The notes below the pieces were generated by a model. It saw only the letters and a program-made list of their open reading frames with translations. It was not told where the DNA came from and ran no database searches. Below, piece by piece: positions 1 to 7,669 of a DNA stretch of 64,000 bases. The stretch is taken from NCBI GenBank assembly GCA_017431005.1, contig JAFRLY010000029.1, positions 1 to 64,000 of the forward strand, written 5' to 3'. Source of the DNA: Clostridia bacterium (lineage in GTDB: Bacteria > Bacillota > Clostridia > Christensenellales > Aristaeellaceae). Made by a program: the position numbers and the translations under genes. The stretch's first letter is position 1. Every line of letters starts with the position of its first letter.

Positions 1-55
1 TATTGTGACTTTTACTTTCCCCATACTTGTCGCGTGGGCGGTTTAGTCCAACGGC

Positions 56-127
56 AATTAAACGCACTCCGCCGGGTTCAGCAGGTCTCGTACCTGCTGC
101 TTTTTTGTCGGCGGAGTACGTTTAATT
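56..127. repeat. 19-bp inverted repeat enclosing a terminator-like hairpin
   Basis: Two 19-bp arms (56-74 and 109-127) are inverted copies with one mismatch; the left arm reads AATTAAACGCACTCCGCCG. Nested inside is a perfect 8-bp stem (79-86 with 92-99, loop 87-91) followed on the + strand by a run of six T. The inner part could terminate rightward transcription entering from outside the window. The outer arms are longer than a terminator needs, so this could also be a small palindromic element. A separate 7-bp hairpin (131-137/141-147) directly follows the stop codon of the minus-strand gene at 149. Confidence 0.55.
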
Positions 128-148
128 CTCGAACCGGTTTCCGGTTCA

Positions 149-358
149 TTAGCTTTTTCTTAATTTTGAGGGATCTTCCACACGAAGATTTTCAATTCTT
201 CCGCATTGTATACAGGCATCACAAATCACGCCTGTTTTTATTTTTTTTATCTTCGTCAGTTCTTCCGACGGTGTATAGATTACCGAATGAAAACTCAGAT
301 CATCCAGCAAAGCACCTTCAATAAGTTTCCCGCCGCATTTACTGCATTTTTTATCCAT
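149..358 (-). CDS. Small zinc-ribbon protein (69 aa)
   Basis: A short protein with two cysteine pairs: CSKC near the N-terminus (residues 5-8) and a CDAC/CIQC cluster around residues 46-52, as expected for a structural zinc ribbon. No enzymatic domain is visible. A good ribosome-binding site (AGGAGAAG) lies just upstream of the ATG. A hairpin follows the stop codon. Proteins of this kind are common, mostly uncharacterised small genes in Clostridia. The zinc-binding fold is inferred from cysteine spacing alone; no function is proposed. Confidence 0.7.
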   Translation of the reverse strand: MDKKCSKCGGKLIEGALLDDLSFHSVIYTPSEELTKIKKIKTGVICDACIQCGRIENLRVEDPSKLRKS

Positions 359-436
359 ATTTTCTTCTCCTGAATACGTTCAATTGAGAGTTATTCTCCC
401 GGCAAATCATTTATCGTTGGTTCATTAACTTCAAAT

Positions 437-976
437 TCAATAATCCTGTTGAATGACTTTCTCAAACCTGAACATGCCTTCCGGGAATTGTTCATCCGTC
501 TGTTCCGCCATATCCGGATCATTCGGATCGGGATGATGGCTGTTAAAGAACTCCACAATATGGAATCCGCAGCGGTTCACATAAAAATGGATATTCCGTT
601 TCTCGAAATACGGTGTAACTGTTTCCCAGACCTTTACTTCGGGGTGCAGTTTTTCCACTGCGCACCAGGCAGCATAGCCGATCCCTTTACTGTGGACTTT
701 CGGAGAAACAAACAGGATATCCAGCTCCCCGTGACTGCCTTCCGCTTTGATAATGACGCCGCCGACCGGTTTGCTGTTCAGCATGATCCGGTAGGCTTCT
801 CCTCCGTCAATGGATTTTTCAATTGTTTCCCGGGAAATAATCTCGCCCGGTTCTTCAAAATGATCGTCCCGAAGCCCGAATTCTGTCATAGCCCCGTAGT
901 TGAAGGCTTCCTGATTATCCAGAATGAATTGATTTCTGTCTGAGGCTTCCAGCGGAAGCAACTCGATGCCAGCCAT
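437..976 (-). CDS. GNAT family N-acetyltransferase
   Basis: A 179-residue single-domain protein with the GNAT fold. The acetyl-CoA pyrophosphate-binding motif A is seen as VSPKVHSKGIGYAAW in the middle of the protein, after the beta4-like stretch GELDILFV. The C-terminal part (HFYVNRCGFHIVEF) matches the final GNAT strands, where a tyrosine/asparagine helix leads into the 'GF' turn. The start has an AGGGGCGG Shine-Dalgarno sequence. It stands alone between the zinc-ribbon gene and tRNA-Thr. The substrate cannot be told from the sequence. Confidence 0.85.
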   Translation of the reverse strand: MAGIELLPLEASDRNQFILDNQEAFNYGAMTEFGLRDDHFEEPGEIISRETIEKSIDGGEAYRIMLNSKPVGGVIIKAEGSHGELDILFVSPKVHSKGIGYAAWCAVEKLHPEVKVWETVTPYFEKRNIHFYVNRCGFHIVEFFNSHHPDPNDPDMAEQTDEQFPEGMFRFEKVIQQDY

Positions 977-1265
977 ATCTTTTCCGCCCCTTCTGTGTTT
1001 GTCCCGCTGAATTACAGCACGGCCTGCTCTCGTTGTACTTCACTACATCTTACCGATGTCTTTCGCTTTTTGCAATCTTTTCCGGTTTTTTCCGGATTCT
1101 CTTACCCATAACACCCCCGACCGGCGCAAGGATAGCGGAGCAAAAAACATCCCCGCCCGAAATAAAAAAAGGTTGCCTTGTCCGGCAAACTTTTAACCTC
1201 CCCTCCCGGATTTGGTCCCGGTTTCGGCAAAAAAGCTTATAAAAAAAGAATGTTCTGAAGCAAAT
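977..1265. other. Intergenic region, no gene seen
   Basis: About 290 bases between the GNAT start and the tRNA-Thr terminator. A short open frame on the + strand here (1033-1242) is low in complexity, lacks a Shine-Dalgarno sequence and resembles no family. The region presumably carries the GNAT promoter, but no clear -35/-10 pair was found. Confidence 0.5.
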
Positions 1266-1305
1266 GAAAAACCCCCGGACTCATTGATATCAACGGCCCA
1301 GGGGC
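1266..1305 (-). terminator. Rho-independent terminator of tRNA-Thr
   Basis: On the minus strand a GC-rich outer stem (GCCCCTGGG pairing with the GTCCGGGGG side) and an inner stem around the TTGATATCAA palindrome are followed by five T. It lies directly 3' of the tRNA CCA end. Confidence 0.8.
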
Positions 1306-1307
1306 TT

Positions 1308-1383
<76 letters not shown>

Positions 1384-1407
1384 ACGTTGTCTCGCGACAA
1401 CGGCAAT

Positions 1408-1436
1408 ATATTAGCATACGGGACTTCAAAATGCAA
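1408..1436 (-). promoter_or_regulatory. Promoter of tRNA-Thr
   Basis: The minus strand carries TTGCAT (1431-1436), a 17-base spacer and TAATAT (1408-1413). Transcription would start near 1401, inside a perfect 7-bp hairpin (1385-1391/1396-1402) that would form a short 5' leader on the tRNA precursor. Confidence 0.65.
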
Positions 1437-1502
1437 GAACATTTTTTCGCTTTGGGCTGATTTTTTCTGACAGTTTGCCGTCTTTCGCGGCTGCCGTTTC
1501 AT

Positions 1503-1943
1503 TTACAGATTCATCAGCAGTGCGATGACAATTCCCAGAGCAGCGCCTGCAACCACCTGCCGGTGCGTATGCCCGACCAGCTCCTTCAGGGTTTCCTCCG
1601 GCGTCAGCTTGCCCTGCCCCATGGATTCAAACAGTTCCAGAATGTCGTTGATTACCCGCGCCTGCTTGCCTGTTTCCTGCCGTACGCCGCGGGCGTCATG
1701 CATCACGATCAGTGCCAGGATGACTGCCACCGCGAAAACCGGTGAATTCCATCCGGCAATCAGCCCTGTGGACACCGCCACCGCGCTCACGGTCGCCGAG
1801 TGGCTGCTGGGCATGCCGCCGTCGCCTGCCAGTCTTTCCCAGACGAAGCGTTTGTTGATAATCAGATGGATGATGGTTTTGATCACCTGTGAAACTGCCC
1901 AGGCAACAAGCCCTGTCAGCAGGATCCGATTCTCATAAATCAT
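1503..1943 (-). CDS. Divergent PAP2 (DUF212) family membrane protein
   Basis: A 146-residue integral membrane protein of the DUF212 family, distantly related to PAP2 phosphatases (YuiD of B. subtilis belongs here). Its diagnostic motifs are all present: GGMPSSHSA (residues 42-50), MHDARGVR (81-88) followed by KQARVIND, and GHTHRQV (124-130) before the last membrane segment. A phosphatase-like role on a lipid or isoprenoid phosphate is often assumed, but the family lacks a firm assignment. It is the last gene of a same-strand cluster with the AraC regulator, a small membrane protein and the EamA transporter, 70 bases after the latter. Confidence 0.88.
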   Translation of the reverse strand: MIYENRILLTGLVAWAVSQVIKTIIHLIINKRFVWERLAGDGGMPSSHSATVSAVAVSTGLIAGWNSPVFAVAVILALIVMHDARGVRQETGKQARVINDILELFESMGQGKLTPEETLKELVGHTHRQVVAGAALGIVIALLMNL

Positions 1944-2013
1944 TTTTCGTTTTCCCCCTCATGTGCGGAGCCGGGATCTTCCATGAATATTATACACACT
2001 GTGCTTCACAAAT

Positions 2014-2895
2014 TCATCTGTTTTTTGCCGGATTTTCCGTTTGCCGGCCGGTTTTTTTGTTCATGAGAACGTTGTAAATAACGATTGCGCCCACGACAAT
2101 CACTGATCCGACTGCCGACAGGGAGGACAGCGTCTCTCCGTAGAAGATCGCCACCCAGAGCGGGTTCATGATCGGCTCCAGGCCGGTAATCAGGCTGGCG
2201 GTCACCGCCGGAGTATTTTTGATGCCTTCTGAAAACAAAATATAGGCGCCGCCCACCTGGATCACGCCCAGCGCGGCAACTGCGGCCAGCGTAGGCGCTG
2301 TGAAGTCCGTTTCGCCCGCGCACAGCGGCGTCAGGATGACGCCTGCCGCCAGCTGTCCCAGAAAGCAGGAGCTCAGCGCATCCGCCCGCTCGCCTGTGTT
2401 CATCATGAATACGCCGGCGTAGCAGATGCCGGAAACAACCGCCGCCAGATTTCCCAGCCAGTTTCCTGCCCGGATGCCGTCCAGAAAGAACAGGCAGACG
2501 CCCAGAAGGACGGCCGCGCAGGTCACGACATCCAGCTTTCCGGGATGCACATGATACAGAACGGCCATCAGGAGAATGACAAACACCGGCGCCGTGAACT
2601 GCAGCACAATGGCGTTGGCGGCTGTCGTCAGCTTGTTGGCAACCGCAAACAGCGTTGTTACCCCGATCATGGAAAGCGCGCCGGTCAGCACCTGCCGGCT
2701 GATGATAATTCTGTGCTTCCTGATGATCAGATAGATGCCGATGACCAGCGCGCCGATCAGATTCCTGGCCCCGTTCAGCGCCAGGGCTGACCAGGGCACC
2801 AGTTTAATGAACAGGCCTCCTGTACTGAAGGCCACTGACGCCAGAAATACACAAAGAATGGATTGCCAGCGTGTTTCCCGCATCCGCTCCGTCAT
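2014..2895 (-). CDS. EamA/DMT-family transporter
   Basis: A 293-residue membrane protein with about ten hydrophobic segments arranged as two EamA repeats (about residues 10-140 and 150-285). This is the drug/metabolite transporter architecture. The conserved family features NGARNLIGALVIG in the first half and ITGLEPIMNPLWVAIF at the second-repeat EPI signature are visible. DMT proteins export or import metabolites such as amino acids; the substrate is unknown. The preceding AraC-type regulator and small membrane protein run in the same direction with short gaps, so this may be the regulated transporter of that cluster. Confidence 0.88.
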   Translation of the reverse strand: MTERMRETRWQSILCVFLASVAFSTGGLFIKLVPWSALALNGARNLIGALVIGIYLIIRKHRIIISRQVLTGALSMIGVTTLFAVANKLTTAANAIVLQFTAPVFVILLMAVLYHVHPGKLDVVTCAAVLLGVCLFFLDGIRAGNWLGNLAAVVSGICYAGVFMMNTGERADALSSCFLGQLAAGVILTPLCAGETDFTAPTLAAVAALGVIQVGGAYILFSEGIKNTPAVTASLITGLEPIMNPLWVAIFYGETLSSLSAVGSVIVVGAIVIYNVLMNKKTGRQTENPAKNR

Positions 2896-2919
2896 GATCC
2901 GATCCGCCTTCTTCTTGTC

Positions 2920-3108
2920 TTATTTTCCCTGATTCCGGCGTTTCCTGAACCAGACGACGCCCATGATTCCCAGCCCGCCCAGGAAGGCGATATTTCCGCA
3001 CACGGACAGCACTGTCCCGATGGTTCCGGTCAGATTGAGCCCGATGATGGCCGCAGCCAGCCCGGCAATCCACAGAACGCTTCCGATAACCGTCAGTTTC
3101 CGGTTCAT
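2920..3108 (-). CDS. Small two-segment membrane protein (62 aa)
   Basis: A short hydrophobic protein with two predicted membrane helices (about residues 6-24 and 32-52) and a basic tail FRKRRNQGK. An AGAGGA ribosome-binding site sits six bases before the ATG. It lies 16 bases after the AraC-type gene and 24 bases before the EamA gene, so co-transcription is likely. No family was recognised. Confidence 0.65.
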   Translation of the reverse strand: MNRKLTVIGSVLWIAGLAAAIIGLNLTGTIGTVLSVCGNIAFLGGLGIMGVVWFRKRRNQGK

Positions 3109-3124
3109 TCAGATTCCTCTTTTC

Positions 3125-3961
3125 TCAGCTGATTTTACGGTAATTCCGCGGTGTGACACCGTATTTGTTTTTGAAGGAGTCCTTGAAGTAATTGCTGTCG
3201 GAGAACCCGCACCGCAGGGCGATGGTGGTGATCGAATCCTCTGTGGAAACCAGCTCCTGCGCAGCGTGATGAAGCCTGACAAATACCAGGTACTCATGCA
3301 GGCCGATTCCGGCTGCCTGTCTGAACTTCTTGCTCAGATAATTCGGGCTGAAGCCCACGGCACGGGCCACGTCGGCCGTAGTGACGGGATGCATGTAATG
3401 CTCGCTGATATACCGCGCCGCCTTCAGCACCTGCTGATCTGTGGTGTGAATATCTACCGGCGGATCAGAGAAAAAGATGCAGTTTCTGCCGCAAAGCAGC
3501 AGCAGGCATTGCAGGTACAGCCTGCGGAGCAGGGCGGACTGGCTGTCCCTGATCCGTTCCTCCGCCGTCATCTGTTTCAGATAAGCCACGATCTGGGCGC
3601 GGTAGGCTGTGGGCACCTGGAAGACGGTGGTTTCCTGAAGCATTCTTTCCCCCTGGGGGATCTCCCTTCGGACCTCGTCCAGAATATCCTCCGCCCGGAA
3701 AAGAATGACGGTCCGCCGGCAGGGGCCGGAGACATAGCGGGTATAATGCAGCGCCATAGGCGGTACCAGGATAAAGTCTCCCACCTGCAGATCAAAAATA
3801 TTATCCTCTATCAGGAACCGGCAGCTTCCGCTTTCCACATAAAAAAGCTCATAGCAGCTGTGGCAGTGGTGGCCTTTCATGACAAAACTCGGCTCACGGG
3901 TTTTAGTCTCTGCATGGACACCGTCCGTACCCGCAGTCGGCTTCACTTTCTTGTCCTGCAT
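3125..3961 (-). CDS. AraC-family regulator with N-terminal cupin
   Basis: A 278-residue transcription factor. Residues 25-110 form a cupin-like sensor (HCHSCYELFYVESG, then VGDFILVPPMALHY), typical of AraC proteins that bind sugars or similar small molecules. Residues 175-278 are the double helix-turn-helix; the second helix pair is seen in IALRCGFSDSNYFKDSFKNK and ends in YGVTPRNYR. GGAGG precedes the start, and a promoter (4003-4031) lies upstream. It probably controls the downstream EamA transporter and perhaps the divergent ABC exporter. The ligand is not known. Confidence 0.9.
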   Translation of the reverse strand: MQDKKVKPTAGTDGVHAETKTREPSFVMKGHHCHSCYELFYVESGSCRFLIEDNIFDLQVGDFILVPPMALHYTRYVSGPCRRTVILFRAEDILDEVRREIPQGERMLQETTVFQVPTAYRAQIVAYLKQMTAEERIRDSQSALLRRLYLQCLLLLCGRNCIFFSDPPVDIHTTDQQVLKAARYISEHYMHPVTTADVARAVGFSPNYLSKKFRQAAGIGLHEYLVFVRLHHAAQELVSTEDSITTIALRCGFSDSNYFKDSFKNKYGVTPRNYRKIS

Positions 3962-4002
3962 TGTATTCCTCCGTATTGTTGATAAATCGGTAATTTAAAG
4001 AA

Positions 4003-4031
4003 AGTATAGGTTTTTTTCAGCAGAAAATCAA
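4003..4031 (-). promoter_or_regulatory. Promoter of the AraC-family gene cluster
   Basis: Minus strand: TTGATT (4026-4031), 17-base spacer, TATACT (4003-4008), about 40 bases upstream of the start codon at 3961. Confidence 0.65.
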
Positions 4032-4090
4032 GAAAAAGAATTGTACAATGGCGCCCGGTAAGGAACTTTTGTCTGTTCAGGAGGCGCTTC

Positions 4091-5833
4091 ATGCGGAAAC
4101 AGATACATTGGCTTTGGTCTCATATGGATCCGCCCTACCGGCGCCGGCATATTCTCGCGCTGGCCATCTGCGTGTTCAGCTGTATGCTTCTGCTGGTAAA
4201 CCCGGCGCTTTCCCGGCGCCTGATCGATGACGTCATTGTCGCGCAGAATCCGGATCCTCTGCTGTCCATCCTGGCCGTCATGCTGGTGGTCAAGCTCGGG
4301 CGCGAGGGGCTTCGCTACCTGATGGTCATCACGCTGGAGACGGATTCTCAGAACGTGATCTTCAATCTTCGCCGTCATCTCTTTGCAAAGCTGCAGTACA
4401 GTGATCTGCGTTTTTATGATATGCACCGCACAGGCGACCTGATGACCCGCATGAGCGCGGACCTGGACTGGTGCCGTCATTTTCTCGCCTTCATCTGTTA
4501 CCGGATCATCGATGCCTCCTGCACGTTTCTCTTTGCCACGGTTTATCTGCTGCTGGTGAACTGGAAGCTGACCATGCTGCTGATCGTCATCACGCCGATC
4601 CTGCTGCTGATCACAAAAACCTTATCCCGGCATATCCGCCCACGCTTCGTATTTATGCGGGAAAAGCTCAGTGAAATGAACACGGCAGCCCAGGAGAACA
4701 TCGCCGGAAACCGTGTCATCAAAGCCTTTGCCCGGGAAGAATACGAAAAGGATCGCTTTGAGGAAAAGAATCACGCGTTCATGAACAGCCATCTGCGCAT
4801 CAACAAGCTGTGGCTCACCTTCTTCCCGATGATTGAGCTGCTTGTCAATGCCATTCAGCTGGTAACCGTTTTCGTCGGCGGCCTGTTCATCATCCGGGGC
4901 GAGCTGACGCCGGGCGAGCTGGCCATCTTCACCGGTCTCTCCTGGGCTGTCTCCAATCCCATGCGGGAGCTTGGCAACCTGATCAACGACCTGCAGCGCT
5001 TCTCAACCTCCGTGACCAAGGTAATGGAGCTTTCCTTCAATCAGCCGGAAATTGTTGACGAGCCGGATGCCGTGCCTCATGAGCATATGCAGGGCAAGGT
5101 GGAGTTCCGGGACGTGTCCTTCCAGATTGATCAGAAAACCATCCTGGAGGACGTCAGCTTTACCGTTGAGCCCGGGCAGACAGTGGCGGTCATGGGGCCC
5201 ACGGGCGGAGGTAAAACCTCCATGATCCATCTGCTTGCCCGTTTCTATGACACCTCCTCCGGCAGCGTGCTGGTGGACGACTGCGATGTCCGCCGCTGGA
5301 AGCTGCAGGAGCTGCGGAGCGGAATCGGCACGGCAACCCAGGACGTTTTCCTTTTCTCCGATACCGTGGAAGGCAATATCGCCTTCGGCGATCAGGAGCT
5401 GACGCTCGATGAGGTGAAGGATTTCGCCCGCCGGGCGGATGCGGCGGAATTTGTGGATCAGCTTCCGGACGGCTACGACACCATCATCGGTGAGCGCGGC
5501 GTCGGCCTGTCCGGCGGCCAGCGGCAGCGCATCGCCCTGGCTCGTGCCATGGCCGTGCGCCCCAGTATTCTGGTAATGGATGACACGACCTCCGCGGTGG
5601 ACAGCGAAACGGAGCAGTACATTCAGGCGCAGCTTCGCACCCTTCCCTTCAGCTGCACCAAATTCATCATCGCCCAGCGCATTTCCTCCATGCGGGACGC
5701 CGACCTGATTCTGGTTCTGCAGGACGGAAAAATCACGGAAAGAGGCACTCATCAGGAGCTTCTGGCCAGGCGCGGCTATTACTGGCAGACGTATTGCCTG
5801 CAGTATGGTATTCCCATGCAGGAGGCGGTGTAA
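4091..5833 (+). CDS. Heterodimeric ABC exporter, degenerate-site half (BmrC/TM287-like)
   Basis: A 580-residue ABC half-transporter: six membrane helices (about residues 20-310) then an ATPase domain. Walker A is GPTGGGKT (369-376) and the signature is LSGGQ (473-477). Walker B ends MDD, so Asp498 stands where the catalytic Glu should be. In known heterodimeric exporters (TM287/288, BmrCD) one subunit has this same Glu-to-Asp change, which makes one ATP site inactive. CAGGAGG precedes the ATG. The stop codon is followed one base later by the partner's start, and the partner's ribosome-binding site lies inside this gene. The substrate (drug, lipid or peptide) is unknown. Confidence 0.92.
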   Translation: MRKQIHWLWSHMDPPYRRRHILALAICVFSCMLLLVNPALSRRLIDDVIVAQNPDPLLSILAVMLVVKLGREGLRYLMVITLETDSQNVIFNLRRHLFAKLQYSDLRFYDMHRTGDLMTRMSADLDWCRHFLAFICYRIIDASCTFLFATVYLLLVNWKLTMLLIVITPILLLITKTLSRHIRPRFVFMREKLSEMNTAAQENIAGNRVIKAFAREEYEKDRFEEKNHAFMNSHLRINKLWLTFFPMIELLVNAIQLVTVFVGGLFIIRGELTPGELAIFTGLSWAVSNPMRELGNLINDLQRFSTSVTKVMELSFNQPEIVDEPDAVPHEHMQGKVEFRDVSFQIDQKTILEDVSFTVEPGQTVAVMGPTGGGKTSMIHLLARFYDTSSGSVLVDDCDVRRWKLQELRSGIGTATQDVFLFSDTVEGNIAFGDQELTLDEVKDFARRADAAEFVDQLPDGYDTIIGERGVGLSGGQRQRIALARAMAVRPSILVMDDTTSAVDSETEQYIQAQLRTLPFSCTKFIIAQRISSMRDADLILVLQDGKITERGTHQELLARRGYYWQTYCLQYGIPMQEAV

Positions 5834-5834
5834 A

Positions 5835-7637
5835 ATGGCACGGAATAAATTTGATGTGGATGAGCGGCTGGAATCGCCGTTTCAGCTGAAGCATCTGAAG
5901 CGGGCCGGAAAATACATTGCCCGGCATCGCTGGAAAATGATCGCGGCCCTGATTCTCAGCGCCCTGGCCAGTATTGCCGCTCTCTTCATCCCCAAAATCA
6001 CCCAGTGGGTGCTGGACGAAGCCGTTCCGGCCGGGGATACGGCTATGATCGGCCGCATGGCAGCCCTGTTTGTGGGCATTATCGCTCTTTCCATCGTGTT
6101 CACAACCATCCGGTCCCGGATGATGGCCCATGTTTCCCAGCGGATCATCTACGATATCCGTCAGGATCTGTTCGCCCATCTGCAGAAGCTGCCCTTCAGC
6201 TATTATGACAGCCGTCCGGCGGGCAAGATTCTGGTGCGGGTGATCAACTATGTCAACTCCGTGTCGGATATACTCTCCAACAGCATCATCAACATGATTC
6301 TGGAAATCATCAATCTGGTTTTCATTATCATCTTCATGTACTCCACCAACGCGACGCTGGCCACGGTGATCATCTCGGGACTGCCCTTCTTCATCGGCAT
6401 TATCCTGCTGATCAAGCCCCGCCAGCGGAGAGCCTGGCAGAATCAGAGCAACAAGAACAGCAACTACAATGCTTATCTGGCGGAATCCATTGACGGCGTC
6501 CGGGTCTCCCAGCTGTTTGACCGTCAGGAGGTTAACTGCGGCATTCTGGAGAAGCTGGCCGCTGCCTGCCGCCAGGCCTGGCTGCGGGCTGTCAGGATCA
6601 GCAATACCGTCTGGCTTTCCAGTGAAACCATGACCCAGCTGGTGCTGACCTTCCTGTATATTGCCGGCGTGTACTGGATGGGCGGAGGAAAGATGGTTTC
6701 CTTCGGCGTCATCCTGGCCATGGGTCAGTACGTCAGCCGTTTCTGGCAGCCCATCACCAATCTGGCCAATATCTATAACTCTTTTGTCAATAACATTGCC
6801 TACCTGGAGCGCATTTTCGAAACCATGGATGAACCGGTCGTGGTGGATGACGCACCGGACGCGGAGGAGCTGCCGCCCATCAGCGGGCAGGTGGATTTTG
6901 AGAATGTATCCTTCGCCTATGAGGAAGGTGTTCCAGTGCTGGAGCATATGACGCTGCATGTGAAAGCCGGGGAAAGCATTGCCCTGGTGGGTCCCACCGG
7001 CGCCGGAAAAAGCACAGTTATCAATCTGCTCTGCCGTTTCTACAATCTGAACGGCGGCAGGATCCTGCTCCATGACAAACAGGGCGGCACCCACGACATC
7101 AGCAAGGTCACGCTGCACAGCCTGCGTTCCCAGCTGGGTATTATGCTGCAGGACAGCTTCATTTTCTCCGGCACGCTGGAGGACAACATCCGTTACGGGC
7201 GTCTGGACGCCACCGACGCGGAAATCCGGGAGGCTTCCCGCCGTGTCCGCGCGGATGACTTTATCCGCCGCATGCCCATGGGCTACAGGACGGAGATCCG
7301 GGAACGGGGCAGCAACCTGTCCCAGGGGGAGAAGCAGCTGGTTGCGCTGGCCCGGACGCTGCTTTCCGACCCGGCCATCCTGATTCTGGACGAAGCCACC
7401 TCCTCCATCGACACGCAAACGGAGAAACTGCTCCAGGAAGGTATTCAGGAGCTGCTTCGGAACCGGACCAGCATCATTGTCGCCCACCGGCTGAGCACGA
7501 TCAAGAACTGCGACCGCATCCTGTATATCGGCAACAAGGGAATTGCGGAGATGGGCAGCCACGACGAGCTGATGGCCCGCCGCGGTCTGTATTATCAGCT
7601 GTACACTGCTCAGGTAACGGAAGAAGCCGCCTCGTAA
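5835..7637 (+). CDS. Heterodimeric ABC exporter, catalytic half (BmrD/TM288-like)
   Basis: A 600-residue ABC half-transporter, partner of the preceding gene. Walker A is GPTGAGKS (386-393). Walker B is canonical with DE (Asp519, Glu520). The signature is altered to LSQGE (495-499). The altered signature would face the degenerate site of the partner, while this subunit's Walker A/B pairs with the partner's intact LSGGQ, giving one consensus and one degenerate site. The ATG at 5835 was preferred over an earlier in-frame ATG because GGAGGCGG stands just before it and translation is then coupled to the upstream stop. A terminator hairpin overlaps the stop codon. Confidence 0.92.
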   Translation: MARNKFDVDERLESPFQLKHLKRAGKYIARHRWKMIAALILSALASIAALFIPKITQWVLDEAVPAGDTAMIGRMAALFVGIIALSIVFTTIRSRMMAHVSQRIIYDIRQDLFAHLQKLPFSYYDSRPAGKILVRVINYVNSVSDILSNSIINMILEIINLVFIIIFMYSTNATLATVIISGLPFFIGIILLIKPRQRRAWQNQSNKNSNYNAYLAESIDGVRVSQLFDRQEVNCGILEKLAAACRQAWLRAVRISNTVWLSSETMTQLVLTFLYIAGVYWMGGGKMVSFGVILAMGQYVSRFWQPITNLANIYNSFVNNIAYLERIFETMDEPVVVDDAPDAEELPPISGQVDFENVSFAYEEGVPVLEHMTLHVKAGESIALVGPTGAGKSTVINLLCRFYNLNGGRILLHDKQGGTHDISKVTLHSLRSQLGIMLQDSFIFSGTLEDNIRYGRLDATDAEIREASRRVRADDFIRRMPMGYRTEIRERGSNLSQGEKQLVALARTLLSDPAILILDEATSSIDTQTEKLLQEGIQELLRNRTSIIVAHRLSTIKNCDRILYIGNKGIAEMGSHDELMARRGLYYQLYTAQVTEEAAS

Positions 7638-7650
7638 GGCGGCTTCTTTT
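7623..7650 (+). terminator. Terminator overlapping the exporter stop codon
   Basis: A perfect 9-bp stem GAAGCCGCC/GGCGGCTTC (7623-7631, 7638-7646) is followed by TTTT. The loop contains the TAA stop, so the last four codons form the 5' arm. Confidence 0.85.
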
Positions 7651-7669
7651 AATATATCGCATGGATTAC

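Noticed and set aside
1033-1242. Small + strand ORF before tRNA-Thr
   Set aside because: No ribosome-binding site, no homology recognised and unusual composition.
5733-7562. Long minus-strand open frame over the second ABC exporter subunit
   Set aside because: Antisense shadow with no recognisable domains. Walker and signature motifs are on the + strand.
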